Below are positions 11,110 through 22,324 of a DNA stretch of 64,000 nt, in pieces. The DNA is from Gymnopilus junonius (lineage: Eukaryota > Basidiomycota > Agaricomycetes > Agaricales > Galerinaceae). Every line of letters starts with the position of its first letter. Position 1 is the first letter of the stretch. A program made the translations under genes and the position numbers. Under the pieces are notes generated by a model that was not told where the DNA came from, did no database searches, and saw only the letters and a program-made list of their open reading frames with translations. The DNA is taken from contig JADNYJ010000006.1 of NCBI GenBank assembly GCA_015501075.1, positions 620,001-684,000 on the forward strand, written 5' to 3'.

Positions 11110-13174
11110 ATGGATTGTCACCCCCAACGCCCTCCATCGACGTGTTCTGCTTCCTCCAATTGGGGCTTTGAAGAGGTTGGCCCTGAATTTGGTTGTAAGG
11201 ATCAAGTATGCCCTGTGTCAATCTTTTCCAAAAGTTCGATCGCTCACAACTATTCTACCCGTTTAGCATTACAGACGATGGGCTTGTAAAACCACCCTAT
11301 CCTGGAAACAATTCTACCTGGATTGGTGGGGTCCAGCTGGGAAGAAGCGTATTGAGGAGTGCATGGCTCTCCCAGTGTCCGACCGGGTCTTGCGCATCAA
11401 GCAAAACATCGTCTATGAGAAGTTTCATATCTTCAACGACACCAATGGCGCGTTGCTTCTCCGTGATGAAGTTCTATATGCGTTCCAGAGGATTCAATGT
11501 GCTGGTGGAGACAGGGAGGTTGGAGGTGTGGTGTTGAGTGGGCAGAGTGGTGTGGGCAAGTCTTTTCTTTCTTTTTTCTTGGATTCGGTTATAACTTTCA
11601 TTTTCACGCAGGGAAATCGTCTGCACTTGTTTATTGTCTGCTTTCGAGGATGGCTGAGCAAAAACCAACGATGTTGACTACCTCTTCCAAGAGGACCTAC
11701 ATGTTTGACAAGAACGGTGTTTGGGAGATGTCCTCCTCACTGTTTGACTTTGAGGAGGACCTTAACGTTCCTGACATGCCTCCTGATAGGGCTGACCGCA
11801 TTTGGTCACTGGTAGATTCGCCTTGGAGTCAAGAAAAACCTTTGGATTCGTCAATCTGGTTGACTGAGTCTCTTTCTTATATGTTTCCTGTGCAGACTGT
11901 TTCGCCAAATGAGAGCGGGTATAAGGAATGGAAGCATTCGAATATTCGGTTTAGTAATCGGATTTATATCATGGATCCTTGGAATGTAGAAGACATGCTT
12001 GCTGTGTGAGTTTTTTTTTTCTTTTTGTATTGACTGGAGGTTGGCGACTGACTGGTTACTTCTCACCTTCAGGCTCAAGCTCTCAAACCACCAGCCACCT
12101 ATCTTTCCAGATAAACAATACATGTGTCAGGTTATGCAAAACACTGGTCCCATACCAACCGACGTCTTCCATCATTTTGTCGATGCCGAGGGTGGGCGCA
12201 TATTCAGAGGTTCATTTACCAGATTCGACAATACCGATAGTCTGACGAAGAACGTCCTTTCTTATTTCTCATTTGGTGATTCTCGTTCATGCGACCAAGC
12301 GTTCGTTATGCGTCGCTTCGAACATGAAGGAAAATCTGACCGGGTATTGTTGGATTTCAAATCAACATGGATGGAGGAAAGTATAAGAGCGCAGTTTCAA
12401 CTACTTAGGCTTGAGGAGGCTGAGCGTCTCTTCTCTGTTTGTCCTTTCCCGGAGAGGAGCTCGCTTGCTGGCTGGTTTTTCGAGGGTGTGGCAGTACATC
12501 GCCTCTCAGGGTATGGCAAGCCTCATTCGCGATGTCGCTTGGCAGAGTTGAGAAGGATGCGCCGTCTGGATTGCCTGACTCCTGATCCTGAAACCGATGT
12601 TCGTGGACCCAGCTTTATCGAGGACGATGCTTCAATTTCCCGCTTAGATGGCTGTATTCTCCATGTGGATTCTAATGGTTCTGATCTTCTGGAAAAATGC
12701 AATGTGTCCGCCCTTGAGGAACCTCAGACTATTCCCTGCTTCTCGATACCCTGCCGTAAAGAGACAATGTTGCGCTCAGTCAGCAAGGTATCCGACATTT
12801 CTAGCCCTTGCAGTCACTACGACTTCCACTTCATAGCGACACGCAACAACCCCCTAGTTGATGCCTTTTCTTACGACAAATTGGACGTTCAGAATAAGCC
12901 CGTCCTTTGGGTATACAAAATCGTCGATGCAAAATTTGGCGGACCCGGAGAAGAGACCGCTGCTTACAACGTTATTCGAGATTTGAAGGCTTACTTGGAG
13001 CACTTCAATGGTAGACATGTTGTTGAGATAAGGTATGTCCTTGTCGCCCCGAAAAGAGACAAGACACCGGTGATTGTGTGGAGAATGCCTGCGAATGGAT
13101 GGGCGGATGATGTTCAAGGTGACGTGTATGTCCAATACATAGATCCTATCCCATGGCGTTCTACACCGACTTGA
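11110..13174 (+). CDS. P-loop NTPase resembling Crinkler/RHS-type proteins
   Basis: Four exons (introns 11206-11266, 11556-11611, 12006-12072) give about 626 residues. After a short polar leader comes a W-rich block (WKQFYLDWWGP) and then RIEECMALPVSDRVL, a layout I associate with mushroom Crinkler-like proteins. A Walker A motif (LSGQSGVGKSS, about residue 140) follows. The C-terminal third holds NPLVDAFSYDKL and VLWVYKIVDAKFGG, which resemble the position and pattern of the PD-(D/E)xK nuclease-like domain described for Crinkler/RHS-type proteins. That assignment is inference. The second intron splits the P-loop and uses a GC donor. The start MDCHPQRPPS is supported by a clean phase-0 join of exon 1 to exon 2. 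No signal peptide is seen, so action inside the cell is likely. The role is unknown. Confidence 0.6.
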
Positions 13175-13651
13175 TTAATATTTCAACCTACTTGTATATG
13201 TGGCCCAAGTTGTAATTTAGAAAATTGTCAGTGTGAAAATCGTTTTCATATGAAAGTTGCATGCGATCCAGATCCTTGCCAGATCCCTTAAAAATTGAGT
13301 AGGACCCTCTAGGTCCTTTTTGGGGTTACGTAAACAGCAACATCCGATCATCTGCGCAGAATGACCGCAGTGTCCTGGTCCAACGCCCTTCCTCGATCAC
13401 GTTCATCTGTCTGCATTCCCGGCACCGTAGTCATCTCATAGCCATTACGGCGAAGCAAGTCCTTTCTTTACTTTCCCTTTCGTTCTCTTCCCCCACAATC
13501 GTTCTTTGTACAAGTACCCGCCAAACACATCCCGGAGCCAACCCAGCATTCTATTTTCTCACCAACTACAAGTATAGAAGAAGGACTACTCCAACGACCC
13601 ATTTATGTCGCCGTCTCCTTGTTGCTGAGCGACTTCTACCATTTATACTCG
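13175..13651. other. Intergenic: 3' flank and protease promoter
   Basis: No gene was found. The last 200 bases are C/T-rich with CCCCCACAATCG-like runs, as expected for a promoter and 5' leader. An upstream ATG at 13605 opens a frame of only seven codons and could act as a short upstream open reading frame for the protease. Confidence 0.45.
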
Positions 13652-16027
13652 ATGCGTTTACCATTGGGCGTTCTGGAGCGGCTAGTTGGCTCGTTTTATG
13701 GGTTTTCCTGGTTCATAGCGCTTCTCTTTCTTCGCATTGTACCTCTTGAGGTATCCGCGCAGGGCTTGAGTGGCCGTCTAGTGCCTCGGGGAAGCTCGGA
13801 CCCCATTAACCTCCCCATTCGGTCCCTACAAGCTCGTTCACTTGCAGATAACACGACTTTTGGAGCTGGGCTGGCGGACGTGTCCTTGACGAGCGACAGA
13901 CAGTGCGACTTCCGTGTACTATTTTAACGCCTTCAGTCTCGACTAACCGCGGTGTATAGATCCTATTTCACTGTAATACAGGCTGGGAACCTGAACTTTC
14001 GAGTCAACCTGGACACGGCCTCTGCAGACCTGTGGCTAGTTTCCAACAACTGTAGTACGAATACATGCAAAGCGGTTCCTCGGTATCCACTGGACCATCA
14101 AAGTCCTACGTTCGGGGCTGTGAATAACAACGCGACAGCCTTCCAAGCCCATTATGCGGACGGCACATGTACGTGGAGAGTGGAACTTTTGTTGTAACTC
14201 GTGATGAGTTCTGAGCGCTGATGTGTATTTTTTCTTGCGTCACAGTCGCGTCAGGATTTGTTGCTACAGAAACGCTCCAGTTAGCAAACTTGACTCTTGC
14301 CAATCAGGAGCTTGGTATGTCTTGGCCAGACCTTCGTGCGATCATTTTTGACGGATTTTTTCTCGATGATGCATAGGTGTTGTCACTAGTTCTAATGTTT
14401 CTCTCACGGATCAGTCGAGTGGGATAATGGGACTGGGTTTTCCTCGCCTGTCTTCCATACCAAGCAATGCAACAAACTGTGAATCGTTCTCGTTGCATCT
14501 CTGTGGATCTGTGAAATAACCTTCTCAATATTTAGCCTCGTCATTCTTTGCCACTCTAGCGTCGCGGGGTTTGTTAGAATACCCTATATTCGCACTCAGT
14601 TTGACAAGGAACGACACTGGAACTCTTTCATTGGGTAAGGCAGATAGTCACATCGCTTTCGGGATTTATTTTCATACCACGTTATTCGCAGGCGCCATCG
14701 ACTCCTCCGTAGTGTCCAATGCCAGCCTCATAGGTTGGAATAAAGTAGCAGAATTTTCGCCATTCGGTGCTGAGAGCAATGTTTCCAGCTATCTACAGTG
14801 GGCAATCCAGCTGTCAGCTATAGCTGTAAATCCCCCCCACACGCATACCAGATGTTCTCCTGATTTGTTTACAGGTTAACGGGACGCAATTATTACCCAT
14901 CCCTACATACCCAAGCTCAGGACAAACTCGCTCGCTTGCTTTATTCGATGTGTGAGTTCTGTTCTTCTGCATATAACTTGAATACTTAATGATTGAATAG
15001 TGGTTCACCTGGTGTCTATGGCCCTTTCCAGGATGTGCGTGCTTATTTACCAAGGGCCTGGAATGAACATTGACAATTTTGGTCAGGTTTCGCGTATCTT
15101 CGCCCAGGTCGACGGTGCTCGTCTAGTTGACGAAAATGGGATATGGGCTATTCCATGTGATACCACGACGCCTTTGTCCTTCACATTCGGGTGTGTAATG
15201 TTTTCTCCTACCTTTCTCTGTTTTTGAATCCAGTCTACTCTTTCCTTAGATTACGCAACTACACTCTTCTTCCGACAGACTACATTATCGGTGAAGCTGC
15301 TGGAGACCCCAATCTTTGTCTATCCTGGCCGATGGCTCTTCCCCCGAGTTCGGATGGGATTGACTGGCAAATAGGTACGGAATAAATTGTGAATGTTGGT
15401 CAGCCCGACCTGACACTAATGGCTTTTTCAACGCTTAGGAACCGCGTTCCTAAGGACAGTATATTCAATTTTCAGGTAAAGACTATTCTAGTTAACCTTC
15501 ACAAATACTTACTTTTGCACAGCTTCGGGATCGATGGAAAAGAACCACCCTTGATTGGGTTATACCCCCTCTTCCACCAAAACAGTACAAATGTTACTGC
15601 CATAACACAAACACCCGACATAATTTCATCTTTCCTCTCCGCCAATTCAGAAATTATCCCTACAACCCTTCCGAATTTTGTTCTTTCCACACCGACTTTT
15701 ACGACCCCTCCTTACGCACTTAACACTTCTGTGCCAGCATCGGTTGGCGCTATTGTGTCTACCGGGCTTGCGAATAGCACGTACAGCGCCCTATTCGGAC
15801 AGAAGACCACGCTGGCAAACGTGTCGGTGTTGCCTGTGATCACTCCGCAGCCTAGTGCCGTCACTGTAGTCGTGACGAATTCTGCTGGGAGTGTCTCGAC
15901 TACCGTGTCTGTCCGCACCATGGCGCCATTAGTATTGGGTTTACCTTCTGCCGGCCTCTCTCATCGGGCCCCGTCATACCTTTCGGCGCTCGTGATGGCA
16001 GCCGTTCCTTTCATCATGTTTACATGA
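13652..16027 (+). CDS. Secreted pepsin-like aspartic protease, probably GPI-anchored
   Basis: Peptidase family A1 protein, expected at the cell surface. Twelve exons with clean GT-AG joins give about 581 residues. A hydrophobic signal segment (WFIALLFLRIVPLEVSAQ, residues about 28-47) is followed by a pro-region. The first active-site loop reads LDTASADLWLVS and the second ALFDVGSPGVYGPF, so the usual DTG triplets are DTA and DVG; both catalytic aspartates remain. GIMGLGFPRLSS and the conserved NFTFG-like region are also present. After the catalytic domain comes a Ser/Thr-rich stalk with many N-glycosylation sites, and then a hydrophobic C-terminus (SALVMAAVPFIMFT) that fits a GPI-attachment signal. 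Function is inferred from the family. The changed active-site glycines could alter activity. Confidence 0.85.
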
Positions 16028-16380
16028 ATATTACTTGACAGTTTTCGTTACCTTACTCGCTTTGGACGCAACATTCTGGACTGTACATGTATTTCCCACC
16101 GTTTATTTATTTCTATCTACGCAGGATGGATCACTTCCTCATTGTACCTATTACCCATCTAACTCAAAAACATATGCAGAAAAAGAGCAAGATGATGGGA
16201 TATGGGTTTGTTGCGACCTTTAGCTCGAAGTTGTATTCGGACCTTAGATTACAATGATGATGAAGAACATGAAGCAGTTGTTTTATCCTGCTCCTCACTA
16301 ACAGTCATTTGTGACTGATGAGGATCGTATTAGAGGCGTGGTCGAGCTCCTGCTTTGCCTAAGCGGACAACTTGAAGTGG
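16028..16380. other. Intergenic between convergent genes
   Basis: This stretch separates the convergent stops of the aspartic protease and the leftward gene ending at 16381. No open frame or structured element was recognised. It should contain both 3' untranslated regions. Confidence 0.5.
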
Positions 16381-18126
16381 TCAAGGTTCGGACTTGGACA
16401 CCGACTCCTCCCATTCGATCCACCAGCGGGGTTTCAGTTCTGCTCTTTTAGCCTCGAGCTCTGTCAGTTTAGTCCTCAAAGTCGAGCTCGCTTGTTCTGT
16501 GCTCTCCAGCTTCGGCATGCCGTCCCCAAATTGTAGTACCTTCGTATTTTCTGAAACTTCTGACATTGCCTGGTTTGAAGGAATATAATGGATGATTGTC
16601 AGTCTTTTAAGGAAAAAGGGTTCCAGAGCTTTTCTTACATCCATTATTCGTCTAACCATCGTGATTTCCGAAGTGACAGCGAAATATTTGTCCAGTGCTT
16701 TCGAATCCTCTGCTGTTAATTCGCGAATCCGAGGGTCGTCATCGGACTCGAGCTGGCCCATGGACGCCAGTGCTTCGATATAGTGATATGTGCCCAGGAA
16801 GCTCTCGAGCCAGTCTGCAATTGCAGTTGTCGAGTCGCGTATAGGCCTCAGTGATGTACTATCCACGCGTACTCGGGATGAACTAATTATGGAGAGATCG
16901 AGGACCTCTGTTAATGAACAGTTGGGATTGATATTTCACAGTAAACGTCTGGAGAGCTCACCGGCATCCAGATCAAATTCCTTGGTAATACCGAGGTCGT
17001 TAACCATCTTGAACGCAGTTGCTGCTGGCGATGAGTCTAACTCTGCGTCCGGCAACCTCTCAGTCATGATAGCGCCCTGGCCATAATATATTTTCAGAAT
17101 GACCCGAAGAAAGATTTGTCATATGGACCTACGTTGTTGGCATGAGCTTGGATAAACAGAGTCACAGTATCTCTTGCGTCTTCTGAACCATTCGACTTCT
17201 TGAGTTCATATTGTGCAAGATATACTGGAAGCAAGACGGGGGAGGCAGAGAACTGAAGCTGATTAGGTATACGCATAGTGGTGGGTGAATTGATGGTCGC
17301 ACCAGGGTTGGTTTGATAGACGATGGCTTGATTTGCAAGAACTGAGCTATTGACCACGAACTGTCTGTCGAGGAAGCAGGAATGTCCAGGAGAGTGAAAG
17401 GTGAAACTGTGAAAGGGATGCATTGCACTTCCTCCCCGTGCTGATACAAAAGCGATTCCGTAAAAGGCTCGGGTTCAACGTAGTCCAATTCCCTTGACCA
17501 TAAGGGTGCAGCTGACAAAACTGGGAGGTTGGTTCCTGTGATTGCGGCCTTGAATCAAATGCGAGTTAAATAATATCTTGATGACAATGCGCACCTGGAA
17601 CATAGCTTCAAGGTAAGAATTTAGGTAAACAACTCCAGCGGAATTTAACGGGACCACGCACGTATTTCGGAATACCGTCACAGCATTTTGCTAATGAAGA
17701 TACAATTAAAGCAATTTCAAACGTGAAAACATATTAATGTAACCTGAGTTTTTTCATAAGTTGCATTTGCTTCAACTTCAGCGTTGATGATCCAAGCAGG
17801 GAAGTAGACCGCCGAAATTCGTACCGGACGACAGTAGTCTGAGAGTGGAATGAACGATGCCAGGGTGGAGGATACGATTTTTCCGTTCCCAGTGAGAAGC
17901 GCAGCCCACTTAGCCATACATCTCTGAGCCATTTCTGGAGTCATCTGGAAAGGATACACTGCAAATATTATTTTTAAAACTAAACTCCATTTCGTTAGAA
18001 GAGCCAGGGTGGAATACCTCGGAGTTTTTTGAATGTGTCTTCATATGGATTTGTTGCGTATTTTCGAAATACTGGTTGTAACGAGGGCCGTAGGCGGCGG
18101 TGTATTCGTATCCTTCGTGCTAGCAT
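16381..18126 (-). CDS. Uncharacterised, probably mitochondrial protein, paralog A (possible frameshift)
   Basis: The start at 18126 gives MLARRIRIHRRLRPS, very Arg-rich and without acidic residues until after FRKYATNPYED. That is a typical mitochondrial targeting sequence. Exons then read YPFQMTPEMAQRCMAKWAALL, a YFPAWIINAEVEANATY block, PFTVSPFTLLD, LLPVYLAQYELKK and a C-terminal part with ALASMGQLESDDDPRIREL. The same blocks occur in the same order in the gene at 22325-23988, so the two are paralogs. I do not recognise a named family. Between PFTVSPFTLLD and LLPVYLAQYELKK (about 17350-17400) the coding frame changes and I could not place an intron there. Either a base was gained or lost, making this copy defective, or the sequence has an error. 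It is convergent with the protease gene. Confidence 0.6.
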
Positions 18127-19480
18127 AGCTGTGGAGAATGAGGTCAAGTCCGGCAACGGAATCTTGTGAGTTGTCGGTAGAGCGCGACCGTGATTGGTGG
18201 ATCAAACTCTCACGGCTCTACTCGGTCACGTGTACATCCTTTGATTGCGAGTCCTCGGCCTCCGTCCTTTTACTATTATGGTAGTAACAGCTATTACCAC
18301 TTCCATGTTCAATCACTTGTTACTAGGCTGGACTGCTCAAGCCGTGACCTCTTGTGCCCAGAATTTGCTCGATGTTGTAATTTGCTGCGTTGAAGCTTAA
18401 CTTTACATTTCGTCCGACATACTGTTTACACCGTTGTATTCACTTCCTGGCGCAACTAAATTGACCGCAGTGCAATGCATGCTTATACGTATCAACATAC
18501 GATGAATTTGTACTGGCCAAACTCCAACACATCGGTGTTACCAAGCCCGCTAGATTGGGAATCTGAATCCAGTACGGCCCTCACATTCGTGGCTCGACTT
18601 TCAAACGATTTTAGATCTCCAACCAATGTTATAACTTACAGGCATAACATAACTCCGCGATTGGGACTGTTAATTTATTATTATACCACATTGTAAGGAT
18701 TTCTTGACAGTTTATCATCCTTTCTCACCATCGTGCCCAGACTCTAAAGCCCCGCATGTGTTCATCTGTCAAAATATCAGATTACTTGGATTTCGATACC
18801 AGCAACGTAAAATTTGGAAACTCTGTACGCTAGTGCAGACGTCTTCCTACGAGCCAACACGGAGATGAAGGTCCATTGTTATAGTGTCTTGTGCCGCTGT
18901 AATTCGTGTTGCCGAGGATATATCTTCGGTATGACATTCCGGTTTTCAACAGGCATCCAACTGAAGATTCCCATGTACTGAGCAGGCGCAACGCTTCTTT
19001 TATGGCCCGGACACGTAATCCTTTTGACCTATACGCCATCTAGAATCGTTTATACTAAGCTTCTCAAGGCGAACTGAAAGAAGTCGGGAAACTATATCCA
19101 CAGAAAGGGGACCATTTACTGGTAACCATATCATATCCTATCCTATCCCAGCTACAGTTCGGGCGCCGAGGGGTTGTTCTCACTTGTAAGTATATCACAA
19201 ATGTCTTAGATTCCTCATCGTCTGATCGTCTGCCTGGGCGGCAAGGATATTTATTTCGGCCCGTGGCAGTAAGTGGAAAGTATTTTTTCGCCAGTCGGCC
19301 ACCATTTGAATGTCATAAACTGTGCCGAAAGGGGGTGGCAGTGACTTTCTCAGATCTGTCTACCAATGGTGCCGTAGCTTCTCCCATCGCTATCTACCCA
19401 TTTATTCATATAAGACCTAGGCTCAACATGTTTACATCCCCTCTTTCTTTCTCTCTGACCCTATCGCTGATTTCGAGAAA
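18127..19480. other. Intergenic between divergent genes
   Basis: No gene was recognised in these 1.35 kb. Short plus-strand frames near 18190 and 18475 show no domain and no matching splice sites. A short pyrimidine/TA simple repeat (ATCATATCCTATCCTATCCC) lies near 19130. The region contains the leader of the leftward gene at one end and the P450 promoter at the other. Confidence 0.5.
19408..19414 (+). promoter_or_regulatory. TATA-like element upstream of P450
   Basis: The sequence CATATAAG lies about 70 bases before the P450 start codon at 19481, followed by a CT-rich stretch. The position fits a core promoter, but the match is short and could occur by chance. Confidence 0.3.
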
Positions 19481-22047
19481 ATGTCGTTATCTACCCCCCA
19501 GATATCTCTATGTTTCGTGGTTGCTTGGGTGTGTTGGCGTTTGCTTTGGCAGCGTCTGTTTCCATCGGTTTGGGAAAATGTCCCGGGCCCAGAAGCAAGT
19601 TCTTGGTTTACAGGTGAGTTGCATATTAACTCGCTGGAATAAATTGGGTAGCTGATATATTTCCAGGTTCCATGCTTGACTTGGTTGACACTAAAAACGG
19701 ATGGGACTTCCACAGGAAGCTTAGAGAAACTTGTAAGCATGTCTGTCAGTAAAAATCACTGAACTTCGAGTAAAATTTTATCTGCAGACGGTAGCATCAT
19801 CCGCTTGAAAGGCATGTTCGGAGTGAGTTTTTATATCCTTGTCAAGAACATTCCTGTGCCAATATATTGTATTTGGCAGGCCAATCATCTCTACGTATTT
19901 GATCCGAAAGCCTTGCATCATATACTCGTGAAGGTGAGCAACTTTTTACATGATGTCAGAAGGAGCCTTTTTGCCCACTTCGCTTTACAGGATCAATATA
20001 TCTATGATGAAACGGAGGTGTTCATTGAGTATGAATGGTATTCAGCTTGGCAAGTAGAGTTCTAATATATGCCTTGACAGGAACAATAAGTTGGTTTTCG
20101 GACAAGGGCTGTTAACCACCCTTGGTGAGAGATGCCACGAATGCAATTTCCTTCGTTAAATAATTTTGATGTCCCTCTTCAGGCGAGAGACATCGTCGTC
20201 AGCGAAAGATGTTAAATCCTGTGTTCTCTATTGCGCATCTCAGGGAAATGGGTAATTGTACCTATCGACTCCTCCTTCTTCCTCACTGAACGCGGATTTG
20301 GTAGTGCCCATCTTTTACGAAGTATCCCATAAAGTATATTATTGACTGGTTACGTTTGATGTCGCTGAACTCGAAGCAACTTTTCAATAGGTTCGGAAGA
20401 CTTTCATACAGAAAGTTCAGAATGGACCACAAGAGGTCGGTTTTGAAATCACATTTCATTACTTCTGATTAATCAACTTGTTTCACAGGTTGAAATACTT
20501 GGGTGGATGACTCGACTGGCTCTAGAACTCATTGGCCAAAGTGGATTGGGCTACTCTTTCGATGAACTTACGGAAAACGCTGTTCCACACGAATACGGCA
20601 TTGCATCGAAGCAATTGGTGTACGTCTTGACTTCTCATCAAAAAAACTTCATTTGTAACTCACTGTTTTCTCCAGACCGGTACAATCCCAGCCGATATTA
20701 ATCATGATCAATCGCATCTTAACACCAAAGCTGACAAAAATCGGTACACCTGCCTTCAGACGTTGGGTTGTCGATCACATCCCCTCAAAGAATATCAGGA
20801 AGGTCCGTGACATTATCGACACATTACACAGGACTTCAGTGGAAATTTTCGAGTCCAAGAAGAAAGCCATTGAGGCAGGGGATAGTGCTTTGGAAGCTCA
20901 AATAGGAAAAGGAAAAGATGTCATTAGCATTTTGCGTAGGAGTGCTTTTTTGTTTTCATTTTTGAGGCTCAACAAGCTATGCAGTGAAGGAAAACATGAA
21001 AGCATCGGAAGATGATAAGCTGGCAGATGAAGAAGTCTTAGGGCAGATTACGTAGGTCCCTTTGCCTAGACAACAGATCTTGTAATGCTTATACTTTTCA
21101 ACCAGCACATTCACATTTGCGGCGACGGACACAACTTCAACGGCAATTACTCGCACACTGCACTTGCTAGCTCAGCACAAGGACGCCCAAGTTAAGCTTC
21201 GGGAAGAACTTAGAAAGGCTAGGACGGAAAACAATGGTCAAGATATCGGCTATGATACCCTTGTTTCTCTGCCATATCTCGATGCGATCTGCAGAGAAAC
21301 TCTTCGCATGTGAGCCTCAGCGAAGTTTTTAAATTTCGACACTGACTCATGTTTGTAGGTATTCCCCGGTCTCCACTCTCATGAGATCGTAAGCATCGAT
21401 GACAAATCTCCAGTCTTAACCCACTTAACCATCTGGAAGAGCTCGTCAGGACATCGTACTCCCCCTTGGTCAACCCATCAAAGGTATTAACGGCGAAGAG
21501 ATCCACGAAATTCCTCTTCCCAAGGGAACCAACATTCATATGTCCGTCCTGAACTCGAATAGAAATCCTGAATTATGGGGTCCAGATGCAGAAGATTGGA
21601 AGCCTGAGAGATGGCTCAAACCCCTTCCAGAGGCTCTAGTGGGAGCCCGCATTCCCGGAATCTACTCCCATCTGTGAGATATCGTCTATACTCTTTCACA
21701 TATAAGCAGCTTAGTTATCTGTTCGCAGAATGACATTCCTAGGGGGCTCGCGTTCTTGCATGTAGGAGATTTATCGCGCGTTGTCCTTCAAGTTGGCTGA
21801 CGAAATATCTGTAGCGGATTTAAATTCTCCCAGCTTGAGATGAGTAAGTGCCAAGTTTTCTTTACCCAACACGACTTTGAATGCCCATCGTTTCTCAGAG
21901 GTCGTTTTAGCGCTCTTGGTGGAGACACTCGAATTTTCCCTTTCCGATAAGAGTGTATTCTGGCAAATGAGTGGGATTGTTACCCCTATCATCGGTACTG
22001 ACCAAACCAAACCTGCTCTTCCTATGATAGTCAGTTTGGCAAAGTGA
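19481..22047 (+). CDS. Cytochrome P450 monooxygenase, complete
   Basis: Heme-thiolate monooxygenase expected to be anchored in the ER membrane by its N-terminal helix (MSLSTPQISLCFVVAWVCW). Eighteen exons join cleanly to about 540 residues. Landmarks in order are a proline hinge (VPGPEASSW), an I-helix oxygen-activation motif (TFAATDTTSTA), a K-helix ExxR (ETLR), PERW in the meander, and the heme loop FLGGSRSCIG with its ligand cysteine. The heme loop is interrupted by an intron after CI. N-terminal phrases (SWFTGSM, HRRQRKMLNPVFS) are typical of large mushroom P450 families, but I cannot assign a CYP family by eye. The gene lies between two leftward copies of an unnamed mitochondrial protein and is closely similar to the P450 at the right edge. 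The substrate is unknown. No defect was seen. Confidence 0.92.
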
Positions 22048-22324
22048 TCAGCCATTATATCAGCTCCAATGATGACGATGTCTTGCTAAATACTCATGTC
22101 CGTACTTTGAGACTTGGGCCAGAATATGCTCGCTTTAGTCCCTGATGAAGCGAGCATCCATGGGCTGTATCAACTTTGTCACCGATGGTAAGCTCATGCC
22201 AAGGTGCTGAACTAGACCATCCTGCCAATTTGGCTCCACCAGTTTCTTTACCTCATCTATTATATGTGTATTAGTTATAAGAGTGTATTAGGGATCTGGC
22301 CAGATGATCTACTTGATAGTGCGG

